Numbered from the stretch's first letter, positions 14,055 through 25,496 are shown. The stretch is 64,000 bases of DNA from Megascapheus bottae (GCA_024803745.1 JANJXV010000004.1:48377358-48441357), one strand, 5' to 3'. Notes: generated by a model not told the origin, from the letters alone. Numbers and translations are program-made.

Positions 14055-15134
14055 TTAATTCCAAAACCATTTCTCTAGGTTACCAACAGATTTATATTCC
14101 TGGTGCCTTTTTACATGATCACAAGCCAAACAAGCATGTGATTCCCAAAATCGTGGAAGGTTTACAGTGAAATCCTTTCTCCAGTTAAAGTAACTAAGAT
14201 ATAATTTATTGTTCTTGTCGACTTCCTTCAGATATTTCGCTAACTCACTGGGCGAGTTATAATCTTCCACATGAATGAATGAATCTGCTGGAATATAATT
14301 CTCATAGTTTTCCCTAGACGGTCCCAGCACAACAGGCACTGAGCCAGCCAAAAAAGCATTGTAGAGCTTTTCTGTGATGTAATCTTTGTGGATGGAGTTT
14401 TCAAAAGAAAGATAAAATTTACAAGTAGATATGGTCGGAATCAAATTTTTATCATTCACATATTCTCCGAATGCTTGCCCATAGGTATGGATTTCAATAC
14501 TCTTGCTTAGCTCGTTGTAATACTTGACCCGGGCATGTTCGGGATTCCAGTTACTAACAACCCAGCACACTAGCTTCTCTTTGCTTGGCACTTCAAATAC
14601 AAAGGGGTTTGTGCTCACCGTCAAGAAGCCATAAGGCACTTGGATATCTGAATCGCGGCGGTAGGTCAGAGTCAGGTTGAACAAGTGCTCAATGCCACTC
14701 TTCTGAGGAGTATGAGTTGGAGATTCCAGATTCATCCAAATCCATTTCTGGAAAGGTGGCCTGGCCTGCTGAGGTAAATTGGTGAGATCCCAACTGATAT
14801 CTCGGTGATGGATGAGGACGGCGTGAGATTTGTTGTACAAGGATCGATCTGTGGTGAGGTGACATCCTGGGATGTTGAACATTGCTTGACAAGAGGTCAG
14901 GTCAAAGGTCTGACCGAAAGGCCACACCCAGACCAGAATAGTAGTTTCGTTAAAATAATCGGTTTTGGTGGAAAAGAAGTTTTTCATTTTCAGGACTGAG
15001 CTGGCTGACTCCATGGGACTAAAGATCCAGCTATTGGTGGGCTTGATATAAATTAACAGGCATGCCATGAAGCAGCCTAGGATAATGCAGACAATTAAAA
15101 ATGGGCGGAGAATTCCTTTGGATGTTGATGTCAT
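14055..15134 (-). CDS. FUT9: alpha-1,3-fucosyltransferase 9, complete coding sequence in one exon
   Basis: Encodes a 359-residue type II Golgi enzyme of glycosyltransferase family GT10. It transfers fucose from GDP-fucose in alpha-1,3 linkage to GlcNAc of N-acetyllactosamine, making Lewis x (CD15/SSEA-1), notably in brain. Visible in the protein: a short cytosolic tail, a membrane anchor at about residues 11-31 (PFLIVCIILGCFMACLLIYI), a stem, then the catalytic part. Sequons are N62 (NET), N101 (NKS) and N153 (NLT). The MNLESPTH segment carries E137, the residue I recall as the catalytic base. The GT10 donor-binding signature starts at FENSIHKDYITEK (residues 244-256) and continues through FLAGSVPVVLGP. 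Cysteines are at 82, 91, 190, 238, 335 and 338. The length equals the mammalian FUT9 length and there is no frameshift or internal stop. The start is chosen because the ATG lies 8 nt inside a splice acceptor and gives the full family N-terminus. Sequence and length point to FUT9 rather than FUT3/5/6, FUT4 or FUT7. Confidence 0.98.
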   Translation of the reverse strand: MTSTSKGILRPFLIVCIILGCFMACLLIYIKPTNSWIFSPMESASSVLKMKNFFSTKTDYFNETTILVWVWPFGQTFDLTSCQAMFNIPGCHLTTDRSLYNKSHAVLIHHRDISWDLTNLPQQARPPFQKWIWMNLESPTHTPQKSGIEHLFNLTLTYRRDSDIQVPYGFLTVSTNPFVFEVPSKEKLVCWVVSNWNPEHARVKYYNELSKSIEIHTYGQAFGEYVNDKNLIPTISTCKFYLSFENSIHKDYITEKLYNAFLAGSVPVVLGPSRENYENYIPADSFIHVEDYNSPSELAKYLKEVDKNNKLYLSYFNWRKDFTVNLPRFWESHACLACDHVKRHQEYKSVGNLEKWFWN

Positions 15135-15160
15135 AATTTTTTCTGTGGAGCAAGAGAGAG
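15135..15160 (-). promoter_or_regulatory. FUT9: splice acceptor of the FUT9 coding exon plus 8-nt 5' UTR
   Basis: On the minus strand the sequence runs ...CTCTCTTGCTCCACAG|AAAAAATT ATG. The acceptor AG is at 15143-15144 and the first exonic base at 15142. A long pyrimidine tract precedes it. Mammalian FUT9 carries its whole CDS in the last exon behind non-coding exons, so an acceptor just before the ATG is expected. No branch point was assigned. Confidence 0.85.
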
Positions 15161-15224
15161 AGAGAGAGAGATAGAGAGACAGAGAGAGAGAGACAGGGAA
15201 AGACAGAGACAGAGAGGAGAGGTT
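15151..15224. repeat. (GA)n/(GACA)n microsatellite abutting the FUT9 acceptor
   Basis: About 75 bp of almost pure purine (GAGA..., AGAC...) on the plus strand. On the FUT9 strand this is an uninterrupted CT tract that acts as, or extends, the polypyrimidine tract of the exon acceptor. Such tracts vary in length, and CT-rich RNA binds PTB-type proteins, so the location is notable. Confidence 0.9.
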
Positions 15225-15230
15225 AAAGAG

Positions 15231-16475
15231 ATCATTATAAATGCATTTTATGAGAAACCACTGTCACATTCTAAAATACTCCTCATCACAAAATCAACTG
15301 CATTTCCTGTTCAGTGTTATTAAATACTTGAGAGAAAAATTAGAGCTTTGGTTGATGCCAAGAAACTGCTTCTACCCAGAAGTTTCTCAGAATCGATTCC
15401 CTGAGAACAACTGATCAGAATTTGTCCTTAATTTATTGGTATATCTTCAAGCCAAATTCAACTTTCTTCAGTTTCATAGGTACCTGTTGGATTTTTATTT
15501 GCTTGTAGTCATTTGATGCCTCACAAACTACTATATATTTAATACATTTTAGTATACTTAATATACTTAGTGCAACCAGCATCTAACAGGATGTAATAAT
15601 CAAATACTCTAGTAGCATTTATACATTTACATTTATGTGGCAATGGGGAATGACAAAAGTTCCTCTTTGCAGTGGGCCAATATTAGTATCTCAAAGATAA
15701 AAAAATAAATTTCCAAACTAACTTGCAAACTTATATTTCATGGAAAACAGTTTTGATATTGGGAATTAACCCATTAACTACAGAGATGAGTCAAGGTTTT
15801 TTTTCCCTAAGCTCCCTCAATGTTTTTCTTCCTTTTTATGAAGATCAACATAGACATGTAATATAGTGACAAAATTATTTCATAATTAAATTCTTAATCA
15901 TCTTCTAGAATCCATATATTTCTTCCTACCAAAATAATACAGCCTATCAATTTCATGGAAGCATTTTTAATCTTGATCAAAAGACATTATATGTCTAATT
16001 TTCAGAAAAGTTACTCTAATTACCTAAATTTATGTGAACATTTAAAAAACTTTATTTGTAGCTAGTTATTTTTTTAAAAATGTACTTTCTGAGTAGTAAT
16101 GCTTTATTTTAATAGTACAAAAGTATGAACATTTTGAAAAAATTTGGAGTATATCAGGATGCGATTCAATAGTAGGCTGGTAGATATCTAATTACAACAG
16201 ATCCTATGTTATAAATTTAACTATTTAAGCAACTTCTCAATTTTTTCTAAACCCCAAGTTCCACAGAAAAAGAGTACTGAATAAGTTCCCTTTTAATTGG
16301 AGCAACTTTGCCTTGCATTGTTTGAGCATTGCAGTATTTTATTCCTGTAATGTTATTGTTTATTGTCTTACAAAATGTTCTGTGAAAGTTGCCTGAAGTG
16401 CATTTGACTTGAAATCCAATGGCAAAACTTGTATTAAGATATATATATATGTATACATATATATACTTTTTTATT
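15231..16475. other. FUT9 intron, unique AT-rich sequence
   Basis: No gene, RNA or recognisable mobile element. An alternating AT/GT microsatellite occupies about 16438-16466, against the tail of the next SINE. Confidence 0.6.
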
Positions 16476-16641
16476 CTTTTGCCAGTCCTGGGGCTTGGAC
16501 TCAGGGCTTGGGCACTGCCCTTCGACAGGTCTTGCCGAAGCCTAGTACTCTGCCACTTGAGCCACAGCATTACTTCTGGATTTTTCTGAGTATGTGATAT
16601 GGAGGAATTCATGCATACTAGGCAAGCACTCTGGTCCAAGA
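16476..16641 (-). mobile_element. ID-like/Geo dimeric SINE
   Basis: Reads in reverse: tail, GCCAGTCCTGGGGCTTGGAC, CCACTTGAGCCACAGCA, then the ID-like half with GCATACTAGGCAAGCACTC. The left-half end is eroded. Open frames crossing it on both strands are incidental. Confidence 0.8.
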
Positions 16642-17126
16642 GCAAAATGTTTTAAAATTATAATTTCATTAAAGTTATACATGACAAAAGTTAAAGAAAA
16701 TGCAGTAACAACTATGCTCAATTATTTTTAAATTTCATCCATTAAAAACCTAAATAGATGTTAGTTCAATATAATCAAGATATAAATGTAATAGCCATTA
16801 TTTAAAAAAAATACTCTCTGTCCGGACTTGCATCAAACATTTTGTGCATATTTTTTTCTTTTAATCACTATTAAGTTTTTATGAAAAGAAATTTTTCTAT
16901 CATTCCTTCATAGATGAGGATTTTGAGCTTTATTTCAATTTCAACAATTGAGTGATGTTTTCTCTTGACTTCTATAATCTTGGGACTAAGTAAAATACCA
17001 ATATTCTATTCATATTTGAACCTTGTCTTGATTTTCTTGGTGCCCATTATGCAATCCACAATTAAGGCCTATTCTTCTATGAGTTAAATTTAGACCAGTT
17101 TCTCTTAAAAATAACATACATGGCAT

Positions 17127-17165
17127 ATATATATATATATACATGTATATATGTCATACATATGC
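17127..17165. repeat. (AT)n microsatellite
   Basis: ATATATATATATACATGTAT-type alternation in AT-rich intron. Confidence 0.75.
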
Positions 17166-17284
17166 CATAAATGAAATGCTGATATGAACATTTAAATTCA
17201 CAAGCAATATGCATATATCTGCATAAGCATATTAATGAACTCCCAATATTCTTATTTTTCAATAAACAATCGGAATACAAAATG

Positions 17285-17350
17285 GTTACTTGACTTGCCC
17301 AAGGTTAATCAACCAGTACGTGGTAGAAAGAACACACTCAAACTCAGCCT
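17285..17350 (+). mobile_element. MIR fragment
   Basis: TTACTTGACTTGCCCAAGGT TAATCAACCAGTACGTGGTAG is a clear MIR core match. A second ancient-repeat-like stretch (TGCAAGGTATTGTGCTCTAC, L2/MIR3 style) lies near 17580 at lower confidence. Confidence 0.65.
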
Positions 17351-17769
17351 GGGTCCCTGCAAAGCCTGGGTGGGTGTCACTTAGTGAATTTGTTTCATAA
17401 TCACTCATTTTTCAGATTTCCATCCCAAAATGCACTCATCGTTGTGATATCTGACTAGTCCCTCTCTAGGATGGGGATTGATATCTTAACAAATATGTAT
17501 TACTGCCAGCATGTGCAAGGTGGTTAATTTTTGTTGGATCTAATGTCTAAATGAGTGAATGAAATATTGAATTTCAATTGTGTGCAAGGTATTGTGCTCT
17601 ACCTATAAATACGAAAAATGAACTAAGTGTGAATATATATATGTAAAATAAATGTCATTTAAAGTAAAGCATCAATGCTTCTACCATAGATGAGCAAAAC
17701 GTTATAGTATGGGCTCAGTTTTTCCTGTGCCAAAGTACACATGTAACTGCATTTTAGATGCATATGCTT

Positions 17770-18278
17770 TTCTTTTTTTAAAAATTTTTTCATATATTTT
17801 TATTGTAATTAATATAAAGGTTACATGATATTTGCCAGATAGATGGTGCATTAATTCCCATACATTGATACCCTTTCACATGTCTTGGCCCCATTTCCCT
17901 CCCCCCCACCCCTCATCTTGTTTTCCCCCATTCCCTATCCAATTTCAAATAACCAAATACAAATATATCCGATATATCAGGTAACGAAGCGAGATACTGT
18001 AACAATATGAGATAACCAAGGGACAGCAAAAGAGATGAGAGATAACATAGTACCTTAAGAACAACAATCATTCATTATATGGCTTATGTTTCTATATCCT
18101 AGAGATCCTTTCATTTAGCGTCCTACTATATGGCCTTTTGTATCAAGGTTTTGCTCTATTGCAAATCTGTGCTAGGAGAGCCCAAGGTTTCTACTGATTA
18201 TGACAAATGAGGGAAACCATTGAGCCTAAGTTCCTTTGAGTCTGGCTTACTTCACTTAATATGATTTTTCTAAGTCTT
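17770..18278 (-). mobile_element. 5'-truncated young L1, 3' UTR and last ORF2 codons
   Basis: Read on the minus strand it starts in the ORF2 terminus (TTAAGTGAAGTAAGCCAGAC) and runs through a 3' UTR whose plus-strand view contains TACATTGATACCCTTTCACA, TTTCCCTCC, CATCTTGTTTTCCCC and CCTATCCAATTTCAAATAA. The same 3' end recurs at 21.3, 26.3, 36.4, 37.7, 45.2 and 62.7 kb, which defines the family. Confidence 0.85.
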
Positions 18279-19766
18279 AATGCTTTTCAATTTAAAGCCA
18301 AATGAGGAAGAATTGGTCAATGGGTAGAAAACAATATTCCTTCTCTGTGTTCTTTACTTTTCTGACTTGTTCTTCAGTTTTATGACTTGTTTACTGGTTT
18401 TACACTTTCTACCTTCAATTTTTCACTGCTGTTGGGGTCAATTGCCAAACATCAAGGGCATTTATTCAATAGCTCTGCTTTGCACAGAAACTGTCAGAAA
18501 AGTTTGCCCCTTAGAGCCAAATTGATATGTTTTTGACAGCAAACTTTTCACCCATTCCTAATAACTAAAATTCAATTGGATACTCAACATGTCATGAGCT
18601 ATTAATCACTCCAGCCTACTTTTCAAGTACACACAGTGATGTTTCTATACCTCTCAATCAGAAGTAACATTGAATTTACAGAAAGAATAAGTCAGTCAAA
18701 CTGGAAAAAATGTTTTCAATTATTAATTAATTTGGCATTATAAGAACCTTTATTCTTTAAGATAACTGGTATTTATAAAGTACTACTATTTTGCAGAGCA
18801 TACTTCTACTTCTGTGCTTCTTTTTAAAAGTAAAATGAAATGAAACTAGTTTTAATACTATGAGAAAGTACAAATACTTTAGATTTTAAACAACAGAATC
18901 TTCAGTGAGTCTACTTCTTGATAAGATCTGATGTACAAGAAATTTAGTTTTCCATTCAGAGATTAATCCCCTCCTTTAAGAAATGCTCGACTCAACGTTA
19001 AAGAACGAAAGAGAGCTTGATATGTCTATTGGTTAGAGTTATGGTTCTTAATCGTTGATACATCAGGTATTTGAAAGAGAAATATGAAACCTTAAGGAGA
19101 GTAAGAAGAGTCTGGCAAGAGTGGTATTTCTATTTTAAACAAGTTCTTCTGGGTGGAGGCAAAGCAAAGGTTAATTTTCAGTTTAAATGTAAAGAAATAA
19201 GAGTATAAAATAGAAGAGAATTCAAAGCATGACATAAGAAAATGCTAGCTTGTATCTTATCACTTGTGACACTATCCATAGAGAGTGGCTCTAAACCCAT
19301 CTTTCTAGAGCCATACAAGCAATGGAAGGCGTAAGAAGTTATTCTCCCACATGCTATTAGAATTTTTTGTGTCAACATATTTCATGGTCACTTACCATCT
19401 AGGTTTTGTAAAGGTACATGGTCAATTCTTGTCATAACGTTTCTGTGGTAAACTCATACCAACGCCAAAGACTAGAAATAAGTCAATGACAAATTTATAG
19501 GTAAATTTTGGAATCTTTTTTTTAATTTAAAGGATGTTGTCATACAATGCAAGCATTTGACTTATTTGTTGTTAAGAAAGTTTATAAATTGTGTTAGTTC
19601 CTGGTTCATATGAAACATAATATGTTGCTTGTAACATTGCACAATTAAGAACAAGAACTGGTATCTTCAGGTGAAATCATTGAATAGTAAACATCATTTT
19701 TATTTCTCTACCAACTATCCTTTCTAGAGCTACACTTACCTACAAAATTATCCTATAAGTTCAAAA
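18279..19766. other. FUT9 intron, unique sequence
   Basis: No gene or recognisable repeat seen; short open frames here lack any family resemblance. Confidence 0.5.
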
Positions 19767-19767
19767 T

Positions 19768-19996
19768 ATAATTTATGTATTTCCTTTTTTTTTTTTTGCC
19801 AATCCTGGGCTTGAGCTCAGGACCTGAGCACCGACCTTGGACTTTCACAAGGCTAGAGCTCTACCACTTGAGCCTCAGCACCACTTCTGGCTTTTTGCTA
19901 TGTATGTGGTACCGAGGAATTGAACCTGGGTCTTCGTACATGCTAGGCAAGCACTCTACCACTAGGCCAAACTCCCGGCCCATAATTTATATATTT
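19768..19996 (-). mobile_element. full-length ID-like/Geo dimeric SINE with target duplications
   Basis: The body spans 19783-19981 with its poly(A) (here T) at the left. Both modules are intact: GCCAATCCTGGGCTTGAGCT at one end and GCTAGGCAAGCACTCTACC ACTAGGCCAAACTCCCGGCC at the other. Flanks ATAATTTATGTATTT (19768-19782) and ATAATTTATATATTT (19982-19996) are 15-bp target duplications with one mismatch, implying a fairly recent L1-mediated insertion. Confidence 0.92.
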
Positions 19997-20035
19997 CTGA
20001 GTGAAATATACTAAAAACTCCTAAGGAATGTAACC

Positions 20036-20038
<3 letters not shown>

Positions 20039-20086
<48 letters not shown>
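20039..20086. repeat. (GT)n microsatellite on a SINE tail
   Basis: About 23 GT units running directly into a minus-strand SINE, so it occupies the position of that SINE's 3' tail. Confidence 0.95.
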
Positions 20087-20089
<3 letters not shown>

Positions 20090-20340
20090 AATACTAGGGC
20101 TTGCATGTAGGAACTGGGTATTGGCCCTGGGCTACTTTTCTTTCCTATTTGCTCAAGACTATCACTCCATTATGTGAGCCACAGCTCCATTTCTGGCATT
20201 TTTGCAGGAGGAGGAGGTTGACAGTTATAAATAAGAGTTTCAAAGATACCCCTGTCTGGGCTGGCTTCGAACCACAATCCTCAAATTTTAGCCACTTCAT
20301 CATCTAGGTTTATAGGCATGAATTACCAGAGCTTAGCCCA
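20087..20340 (-). mobile_element. composite B1-like/Geo SINE
   Basis: In reverse: right module (CCAATACTAGGGCTTGCATG ... GTGAGCCACAGCTCC) then a B1-like module (GGGCTGGCTTCGAACCACAA TCCTCA ... CTAGGTTTATAGGCATGA). Diverged; CA tail as noted for the adjacent microsatellite. Confidence 0.75.
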
Positions 20341-21334
20341 GAGTCTTTTATAAATTCACAAAACAGCATTTTTAAAATTACTTTAAAAGTATCACATTTT
20401 GAAAGCATGTATAGAATGTATTTGACAGATTTAATAGGCTAGCTATCGCTCACCCTTCCTACTGTAGCATCCTAGTTTCCTGTTGGACAAGTTCTTTCTT
20501 GTGTCCCATCTTTGGGACTACAAAGGTGATGTCTCCATTTTCCCCAACCAGGATTGAATAAGATTACCAGGTCATTCAAACTTCCTCTGCCCCATTGAAT
20601 CTTGAGCAGAAGGATTAAGTGTGAAAATATTGTAGCTAATTAATCACAGTGAGGCAACCTCAGAAAGTCTTGTGTACACTCTGTAACCAGGGTTCCAATT
20701 TTCTGGACTTTTCTTAAGTTTTATAACCTTCTAGTAATTCTCATTTATTTTCCATTATTTGCAAATGGATTTATTCCTTGACACGTCATCCCAAACAGAA
20801 ATGAACTCCATGCCATGCAAACAAAATAAAGTTGCTATTCCTTCTCCCATTTATATGCCCTTTGCAGATTCCATATATAGAATGTAAAATGCCCCCAATA
20901 ATAATAATTTTTGGATTTAAATAATACACTGCTTATCACTCCTCAAAACAGTAACTAAACCATTTCACTTTATGTAAATCAGACTTTACGTATTTGGCAG
21001 TGGAACCAGAATTTTGGCTACATAGATACATTTCTATATATCTATATAATTATATTTAGCTATCTGTCTATCTATCTATTTATGTACCTCTGTATATGTC
21101 TACATATACATGCAAACACATATAGTCATCTCTCCAAAAATACCTATATAACGATATCTGTAGATATATCTGCCTCTATATCTAGATATAGAGATCAAAC
21201 TATGATTAATCTAGGAATAAGCTGATTTTTCCCATAGCCATTATCTCTTCGTTTCATGGTATTAATTTGGGATTACTCAAAGTCTTCTAAATAATACACA
21301 TACTATTCATAGTGCCTCTGGTATTTGTTTCTTT
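20341..21334. other. FUT9 intron, unique plus (TATC)-rich tract
   Basis: No gene. Positions 21033-21195 hold degenerate TATCTATCTGTCTA-type tetranucleotide repeats mixed with TATATA. The rest shows nothing recognisable. Confidence 0.6.
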
Positions 21335-21579
21335 TTTGTTTTCTTTTTCTTTCTTCTCATGTTTTTGTCTCCCTTTACTTACCCCATCCCTCCCAATCCT
21401 CTTGTTTTCCCCTTCCCTTCCCTATTTCAAATAAATAGATAAATGTATATACAATATACCAGGAAACAAAGCCATATACAGTACCCACATGAGATTAACA
21501 ATAAGGGAAAAAAAAGAAAAAAAGAAATAACTATACATAATACATTAAGAACAACAATCACAAAGATAAACCTCTTGTC
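21335..21579 (-). mobile_element. L1 3' UTR fragment of the young family
   Basis: Plus-strand view: TTTTTGTCTCCCTTTACTTA, CCTCTTGTTTTCCCC, CCCTATTTCAAATAAATAG, AATATACCAGGAAACAAAG, TACATTAAGAACAACAATCA. All are diagnostic of the family. Severely truncated with no coding part. Confidence 0.8.
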
Positions 21580-21666
21580 TTTTTTTTTTTTCTTGATACT
21601 GGGGATTAAACCCAGGACATTGCATTTACTAAGCAAGCACTTTGCCACTGAGCTATATCCCAGCCC
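21580..21666 (-). mobile_element. ID-like SINE monomer
   Basis: Poly(T), then TACTGGGGATTAAACCCAGG, AAGCAAGCACTTTGCCACTGA and GCTATATCCCAGCCC: the reverse complement of a simple ID element without the Geo half. It abuts the end of the L1 fragment. Confidence 0.8.
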
Positions 21667-22029
21667 TTGTATCATTATTGTTATTATTATAATTATTATT
21701 GTGGTTTTACTCCTCCCACCAATTTTTATGCCAAGAACACTCACAAGATTAAAAGCAAAAGCTTTATGTGTTCACTATCATGGGACCAAGTTATAGTCTA
21801 CATTGTGCTTTCACACTATATACCTAACATTATTTTCAGACATTCCCTTAAACTTCCAATGCTGTTGAACTTTCTTCTGGGCATTATGGTTATTAGTTCC
21901 CACAGTTTTTTCCTTCAGATGTGGAGCCAACTGCTTCCTCTTGCCTCGGGAGAGATGCCATTTACTTTTTGGCAAAAAGACACTGGTTGATCCCTGGAAT
22001 GCTACCAAATATGTGTGTGTGAACACACA

Positions 22030-22770
22030 TTGGATCTTCCATCAAAGATCCTTTATTATAGTCTCTGTTATTTCTAGGGCTAAGCTTTTGTTTTAAGCTT
22101 TCTCACCCTCTGGGGAAGTTGCCAGTTCTGGTCATTGAGGCTTTTTTGAATTTTTCTCAGAGTACTCTCTGAGCAATTCCCAGACCTGATGCTCTAGTGG
22201 TATCATCTTAGATGCTCCAAGGAATGGCTTTTTCTTCTTTCATTTCAGTCTCAGATACTCATTTCCATTGATGAGAGAGCCACCAATTGCCTTTTTTCTC
22301 CCTCCTGTGCTAAAAATTCTTTTACATTGTTTCTGAAATTTTCTTTTCAATTCAGAGATCAACCTCTTCTAGATTTGGTCTTTCATCTACTCTCTGTGCT
22401 CTAAGCTCAATCCCTAGCTCTTAATCTTTGCCATTATTCCTTATAGAGCTCTATTTACCAGCTTTAGACATACCTAGCCAGAGCAATCAGATCTTGTACA
22501 AGCCCAAGTGTTCTCTGGCTCAAGACCCATTTCCCATGGGAGATGCCACAGACAGGCCTGGATGAAGTATTCATGCCATTTTCCTAGGATTGATGCCTTT
22601 AGGCCAGTAGCCTTTCTTAACTATGAATACCCGTATTTGCTGTTAACACTTCCAGAATTTTAAAAACTCAAAGCAGCCAGTCAATAAAAAAACCAAGGGA
22701 CATGTTAGACACAAAACACACAGAAAGACATTATTATTATTAGTGGTAGTATCATTATTACTCTTATTAT
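22030..22770. other. pyrimidine-rich unassigned intron sequence
   Basis: Roughly 600 bp unusually rich in C and T on the plus strand (purine-rich on the FUT9 strand). No CDS. It could be old L1 or LTR internal sequence, but I cannot name it. A (TTA)n run lies at about 22731-22770. Confidence 0.35.
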
Positions 22771-22860
22771 TTATTAATTTTGGTGGTACCAGGGTCTAAA
22801 CCCTGGGTCATGTGCTTCCTAAACACGTATGCTACTAGTTAAGTCACACCCACACTCACT
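22771..22860 (-). mobile_element. degraded ID-like SINE
   Basis: GTGGTACCAGGGTCTAAACC CTGGGTCATGTGC followed by GTATGCTACTAGTTAAGTCA resembles a reversed ID element. Confidence 0.5.
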
Positions 22861-22994
22861 ACTTCTTGCTTCTGTTTAGTTTCCAGATTGGATCATCTTT
22901 TTGTTTGGGCTTGCATCAGAATATCATTCTTCCACTTTTACCTTCTTTTACAGATGATCCCTCATGCACAACCAAATTTAAAAAAAAATAATCT

Positions 22995-23080
22995 TGCAGA
23001 CTTTTTTTTCTCATAGGCTAGTCTCAAACTGTGATCCTATCTAGCTGGGATTAAAAGCTATATACGACCAAGTTAAGCAT
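22995..23080 (-). mobile_element. B1-like SINE fragment
   Basis: TAGGCTAGTCTCAAACTGTG ATCCTATCTAGCTGGGATTA matches the reverse of a 7SL-derived B1 core. Both ends are lost. Confidence 0.55.
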
Positions 23081-23329
23081 AGTCTTCTGATTTAAAAAAT
23101 GAAACCTAATTCCTTCCAAATAACGAGGTAAAGAATGTGATCTGATCCATTCTCATGGACATTTATCTGTCCTTTATATTCACACTCAATCCATCACCAA
23201 AGCTTGCTTCTTCTAAATGTTCCTTGCTTTAGCTGATTTCTCAATATTTTCCTAAGGGAAATATTTGTTATTTCTTGTGGAATACTGTCATGGTTAACTT
23301 GGTACTTACCCTTTAAAATTCATTTTTAA

Positions 23330-23424
23330 CTGATATCTGGTTTGGGCATGCTAAGTGGGCAGAGTGCTTGCTTAGTAAATGCAAGTCCTTGAGTCCAAGT
23401 CCAGTGCCACTAGGAAGAAAATTT
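23330..23424 (+). mobile_element. ID-like SINE fragment
   Basis: TTTGGGCATGCTAAGTGGGC AGAGTGCTTGCTTAGTAAATGC then GAGTCCAAGTCCAGTGCC parallels the ID core, diverged. Confidence 0.5.
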
Positions 23425-23830
23425 CTTCCATTTTTTTTAACTGATCAAAAAGACATAACAATTGTACATATTAGAGAATACCATGTAATATTCAGTCTAC
23501 ATCATGCTACATTTGAATCAACCTATGTTCTGAAGTGTTTCTCATTTCTTCATGTAGAAAACATCCTAACTCCTCTCTTCTAGTCTTTGCTAGGTACATT
23601 TCACTGTTGAACTCTATGATTGGCACAAATAGTACATGACAGACATAGATAATACTGTGTGACAGTACCAGTGTTTCTTGGTCCTGCCTTATTTACCAGC
23701 CCATCATCCTTTCTCTTTATGACCCTTCCTTTCTCTATCCTGCTTCTGACAAACCATTCCCTCAGCATCCATGAGATCAACTGTTTTTGTATTTCTTATG
23801 TGAGTGAGATCCCGTGACAGTTTCCTTTCT
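23425..23830 (-). mobile_element. old mammalian L1 (L1M-type) 3' UTR fragment
   Basis: The plus strand runs ATAACAATTGTACATATTAG ... AACATCCTAACTCCTCTCTTC ... CCCTTCCTTTCTCTATCCTG ... GAGATCAACTGTTTTTG ... ATGTGAGTGAGATC, a series I recognise from reversed L1M 3' ends. It is a different lineage from the young L1 family here. Confidence 0.6.
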
Positions 23831-23879
23831 TTTTACACTTCCTTTTGATCCTTTCAACTTTTTCATAGTACAAAATAAA

Positions 23880-24148
23880 ATACCAGTAGTCCTTAAAGTG
23901 TGACCCCCTCCCTACCAGAAACAAATCAGCATCAGCATTGTGGGAGGGAGCTCAAAAAAAAGGTATGGACTCCATACATTTATCCTATATATGTAAAGAG
24001 CTATGTGCTACATGTTCTTGCTCATTTGTAGGCCCTAGACCAAAATTATGATCATGATAAATAACTATGATAATGTAATAATAATGGATCATGAATGTGG
24101 AAGGGGAGCCTACTGGCAAGACAATGGGAAGGGGGAAGAAAAGAGTTC
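23880..24148 (+). mobile_element. possible older L1 3' UTR
   Basis: TACATGTTCTTGCTCATTTG TAGGCCCTAGACCAAAAT resembles the stretch after ORF2 in several L1 lineages. No coding part and no clear ends. Confidence 0.35.
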
Positions 24149-24379
24149 TGAGAGCCTGTATTTCACGCCTGTAATCCTAGCTACTCAGGAGGATGCTACC
24201 TGAGGATCGGTGTTCAAAGCCAGCTGGGGCACTAAAGAACATGAGACTCTTATCTCCAATTAGTCACTAGAAAATAGCAAGTGGGGCTGTGGCTTCAGGA
24301 GTAGGGCAGTAGCCTTGAGCTGAAGTGCTCAGGGACAGCACCCAAGCCCCAGAGTTCAGGCCCCATGACCCATAAAAAA
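24149..24379 (+). mobile_element. composite B1-like/Geo SINE
   Basis: B1-like half (CACGCCTGTAATCCTAGCTA CTCAGGAGGATGC) joined via CATGAGACTCTTATCTCCAA TTAGTCACTAG to the Geo half (GGGCTGTGGCTTCAGGAG ... CAGAGTTCAGGCCCCATGAC). AT/CA-rich sequence follows (24415-24475). Confidence 0.85.
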
Positions 24380-25202
24380 TGGAGTACTGAGGGATGAAGA
24401 GGACTGAAATACTGTACACAAACATATATATTATTCACACATATATAATACACATGCATGCATACAAACATGCAGACATGGAGTAAGAAAGCAAAAATGG
24501 TAGGAATAAATATTACCGTTTTTAAATTACAAGGAATTTTATGAATTGTATTAAGAAAATTATATTTTATGACATATACTACTATAGAGCCAGTTTTTGT
24601 ATGTTTGTTTGGGTTTTTTTTTAGAACAAACCTGATTTGTGAACATTGCTCTCTGTTCTCATTCTGAACATTAATGGCTGGGAACAATGAGAGTAGACTA
24701 TTAGAAAGTTTGGATCATTCTTCTATTCCCAGTAAGACAGTATAGAAAGGAGACTCAGTGCCTGGCAAGGACCTAGCTTTGTTTTATTCTTATGGCATTT
24801 AAAAAACAATGCCAGTAACAGCAGGGGTTAAGGATTCATATGTAATAGCTCATTCAAAGCCTTGATGAGAGTTGTGTTCCCTGTGAACAGCATTTATTCT
24901 GATGAATTCTTTACATGCTGCTTGTTGAGTCAGCTTCGAAAAGTAACTCCTCTCCAAGGGCCAAGTTGCCTATAACAATACCAATATGTATAAGACAGAC
25001 AAATGTTTCAGTTATATCTGTGTTTTCTTGAAATACTAACCTGTAAAATTTTAAAGGTTTTACAGATACTGACTACAGACATTACTTAAAATAGAACAAA
25101 GATTTCATTCCGCATATAATTTATGTTCTTAATTTGCTGAATTTCACCAGCCTGCTATTTCACCAGTCATGCATTTGGAAAGTAGACTATTCAAATCAAA
25201 CT

Positions 25203-25380
25203 TTTATTTTCCCCCTGGAGCTTGAATTCAGGGCCTGTGCATTATTCCTGTGCTTTTTCTTTGCTCAAGGCTAACACACTCTACCACTTGAGCCACAGTG
25301 CCACATATGATTTATTTTCTTTCTGTTTATGTGGTACTGAGGCTTCAGGCATGCTACGTTAAGCACTCTACCACTCAACC
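25203..25380 (-). mobile_element. ID-like/Geo dimeric SINE
   Basis: Reverse-oriented: GGAGCTTGAATTCAGGGCC ... CTACCACTTGAGCCACAGTG ... TATGTGGTACTGAGGCTTCA ... TTAAGCACTCTACCACTCAACC. Part of the left half is deleted. Confidence 0.75.
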
Positions 25381-25496
25381 AGGTAGGTAATCTTTTAGGT
25401 AATAATACCAAAAATGTTATCGACTGAAAGTAAATCCACAAGAAACAAATTGCTCTTTTCTATTTGCTCTTGCTATTATGGAATCCTTGCTCTTTT

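Noticed and set aside
14689..14999. Two short open frames within FUT9 on both strands
   Set aside because: They are alternative-frame shadows of the intact 359-codon FUT9 CDS.
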